From: Desulfuromonadaceae bacterium | GTDB taxonomy: Bacteria; Desulfobacterota; Desulfuromonadia; Desulfuromonadales; Geopsychrobacteraceae | Direction: 5' to 3' | DNA: 6,218 nucleotides | Assembly: GCA_030639985.1 (NCBI GenBank) | Contig: DAOWKG010000319.1 | Coordinates: 1 to 6,218 of the forward strand | Shown: positions 5,412 through 6,218 of the stretch, piece by piece | How positions within the stretch are numbered: position 1 is the first letter of the stretch | Layout: each line of letters begins with the position of its first letter | Translations under genes and position numbers: made by a program | The notes under the pieces: model-generated | Seen by the model: only the letters and a program-made list of their open reading frames with translations | Databases searched by the model: none | What the model was told of the DNA's origin: nothing

Positions 5412-6218
5412 ACCGACCACTCAGAGTTTATTGAAGGGCCATTCAATAGTGGTCCAGAAGTAACCGAAACCTGCCTCGAATGCCACGAAGATGCTGCTAC
5501 TGATGTAATGGCAACTTCACACTGGACTTGGGAATCTGAGCAAATCATCGACGGCAAGAAAGTCAAGCGCGGCAAGATCAACGTCATGAACAACTTCTGC
5601 GGAGCCGTACAATCGAACGAACCACGCTGCACCAGCTGCCACATCGGCTACGGCTGGAAGGATGACAGCTTCGATTTCACCGATCAGACCAAGGTCGACT
5701 GCCTAGTCTGCCACGACACCACTGGCACCTACAAGAAGCCCCCGACCGCTGCCGGCAATCCTGATCCGAAGCTCGACCTGGTGAAAATCGCCCAGAGCGT
5801 CGGTGCACCAGCTCGTAAAAACTGCTTGGTCTGCCACGCATTCGGCGGCGGTGGCAACAACGTCAAGCACGGTGACATCGGCAAAGCCCTGATCAACCCG
5901 ACCAAGGATGTTGACGTCCACCTGGGTACCGACGGCCAGGACTTCACCTGCCAGGAGTGCCACACCACCGAGAGCCACGATATCGCCGGCGACTCCCTGA
6001 TCGTATCACCAAACAATACCAGCAAAGTTACCTGTGAGCAGTGTCACGACAGCGATCCTCACAGCGAAAGCATACTTAACCAGCACAGTGCCAAAGTGGC
6101 CTGTCAAACCTGCCATATCCCAACCTATGCCAAGGTTGATGGCACCAAGATGACCTGGGACTGGTCGGCTTCCGAGAAGGGCACCAAAGTAGAGAAAGAG
6201 CACGGCCACAAGGTCTTC
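5337..6218 (+). CDS. Exported multihaem c-type cytochrome, octahaem tetrathionate reductase family (3' end outside window)
   Basis: The frame stays open to the window edge: 294 residues, no stop. Residues 1-25 form a Sec signal peptide (MKK..., hydrophobic core, VGA before Thr26), so the mature protein should be periplasmic. Seven CXXCH haem-binding motifs begin at Cys46, 98, 122, 163, 205, 233 and 256; an eighth is expected downstream. The order of conserved segments (GPEVTETCLECH, SHWTWE, NNFC, CTSCHIGYGWK, CLVCHDTTGTYKK, GGGGNNVKHGD, DFTCQECH, CQTCHIP) matches the octahaem family of Shewanella OTR. That enzyme reduces tetrathionate and, in vitro, nitrite and hydroxylamine; its active haem has an unusual lysine ligand. 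Lys177 in NVKHGD is the likely equivalent. Candidate distal haem ligands include His28, His62, His178, His195, His214, His242 and His250. The physiological substrate cannot be read from sequence. The gene is separated from ftsK by a long gap and is richer in C/G-ending codons. Confidence 0.9.
   Translation, partial: MKKMPQRLLFCVLVLSLTWAGTVGATDHSEFIEGPFNSGPEVTETCLECHEDAATDVMATSHWTWESEQIIDGKKVKRGKINVMNNFCGAVQSNEPRCTSCHIGYGWKDDSFDFTDQTKVDCLVCHDTTGTYKKPPTAAGNPDPKLDLVKIAQSVGAPARKNCLVCHAFGGGGNNVKHGDIGKALINPTKDVDVHLGTDGQDFTCQECHTTESHDIAGDSLIVSPNNTSKVTCEQCHDSDPHSESILNQHSAKVACQTCHIPTYAKVDGTKMTWDWSASEKGTKVEKEHGHKVF

Noticed and set aside
5294..5644. Reverse-strand 116-codon ORF over the cytochrome leader and 5' end
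   Set aside because: It is antisense to a clear signal peptide and haem-binding motifs, and its protein is unlike any family I know; a shadow of the real gene.

Overview
The window looks like the chromosome of an anaerobic, cytochrome-rich bacterium, most likely a Desulfuromonadales/Geobacter-type 'deltaproteobacterium'. That placement is an inference from three things: a secreted multihaem c-type cytochrome of the octahaem tetrathionate reductase family, an RNase J encoded beside cell-envelope genes, and moderate G+C content. No marker for finer placement was seen.

Positions 1-4990 hold a compact forward-strand housekeeping block. It contains the last 54 codons of a probable PlsC-like acyltransferase (2-166), ribonuclease J (159-1838), undecaprenyl-diphosphatase UppP/BacA (1846-2646) and the DNA translocase FtsK (2702-4990). 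The first two genes overlap by 8 bases. The next junction has a 7-base gap and the last a 55-base gap. Phospholipid synthesis, RNA processing, recycling of the cell-wall lipid carrier and chromosome segregation at the septum are therefore probably co-transcribed.

Positions 4991-5336 are non-coding and largely AT-rich. Directly after the ftsK stop lies a perfect 15-bp inverted repeat with a G9 arm and a C8 arm. Two weak terminator-like hairpins follow. A 9-bp hairpin with a U-rich tail then lies about 40 bases before the next start codon. No convincing sigma-70 or sigma-54 promoter could be picked out by eye.

From 5337 to the window end runs the first 294 codons of an exported multihaem cytochrome with seven CXXCH motifs so far. 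Its motif order and the NVKHGD segment match the octahaem tetrathionate reductase family. It is richer in G+C and in C/G-ending codons than the genes before it, and it appears to be a separate transcription unit. The window contains no mobile element, CRISPR array, tRNA or rRNA that I can see. I found no evidence of a wholly new system; the most notable items are the cytochrome with its leader and the G/C-armed hairpin.
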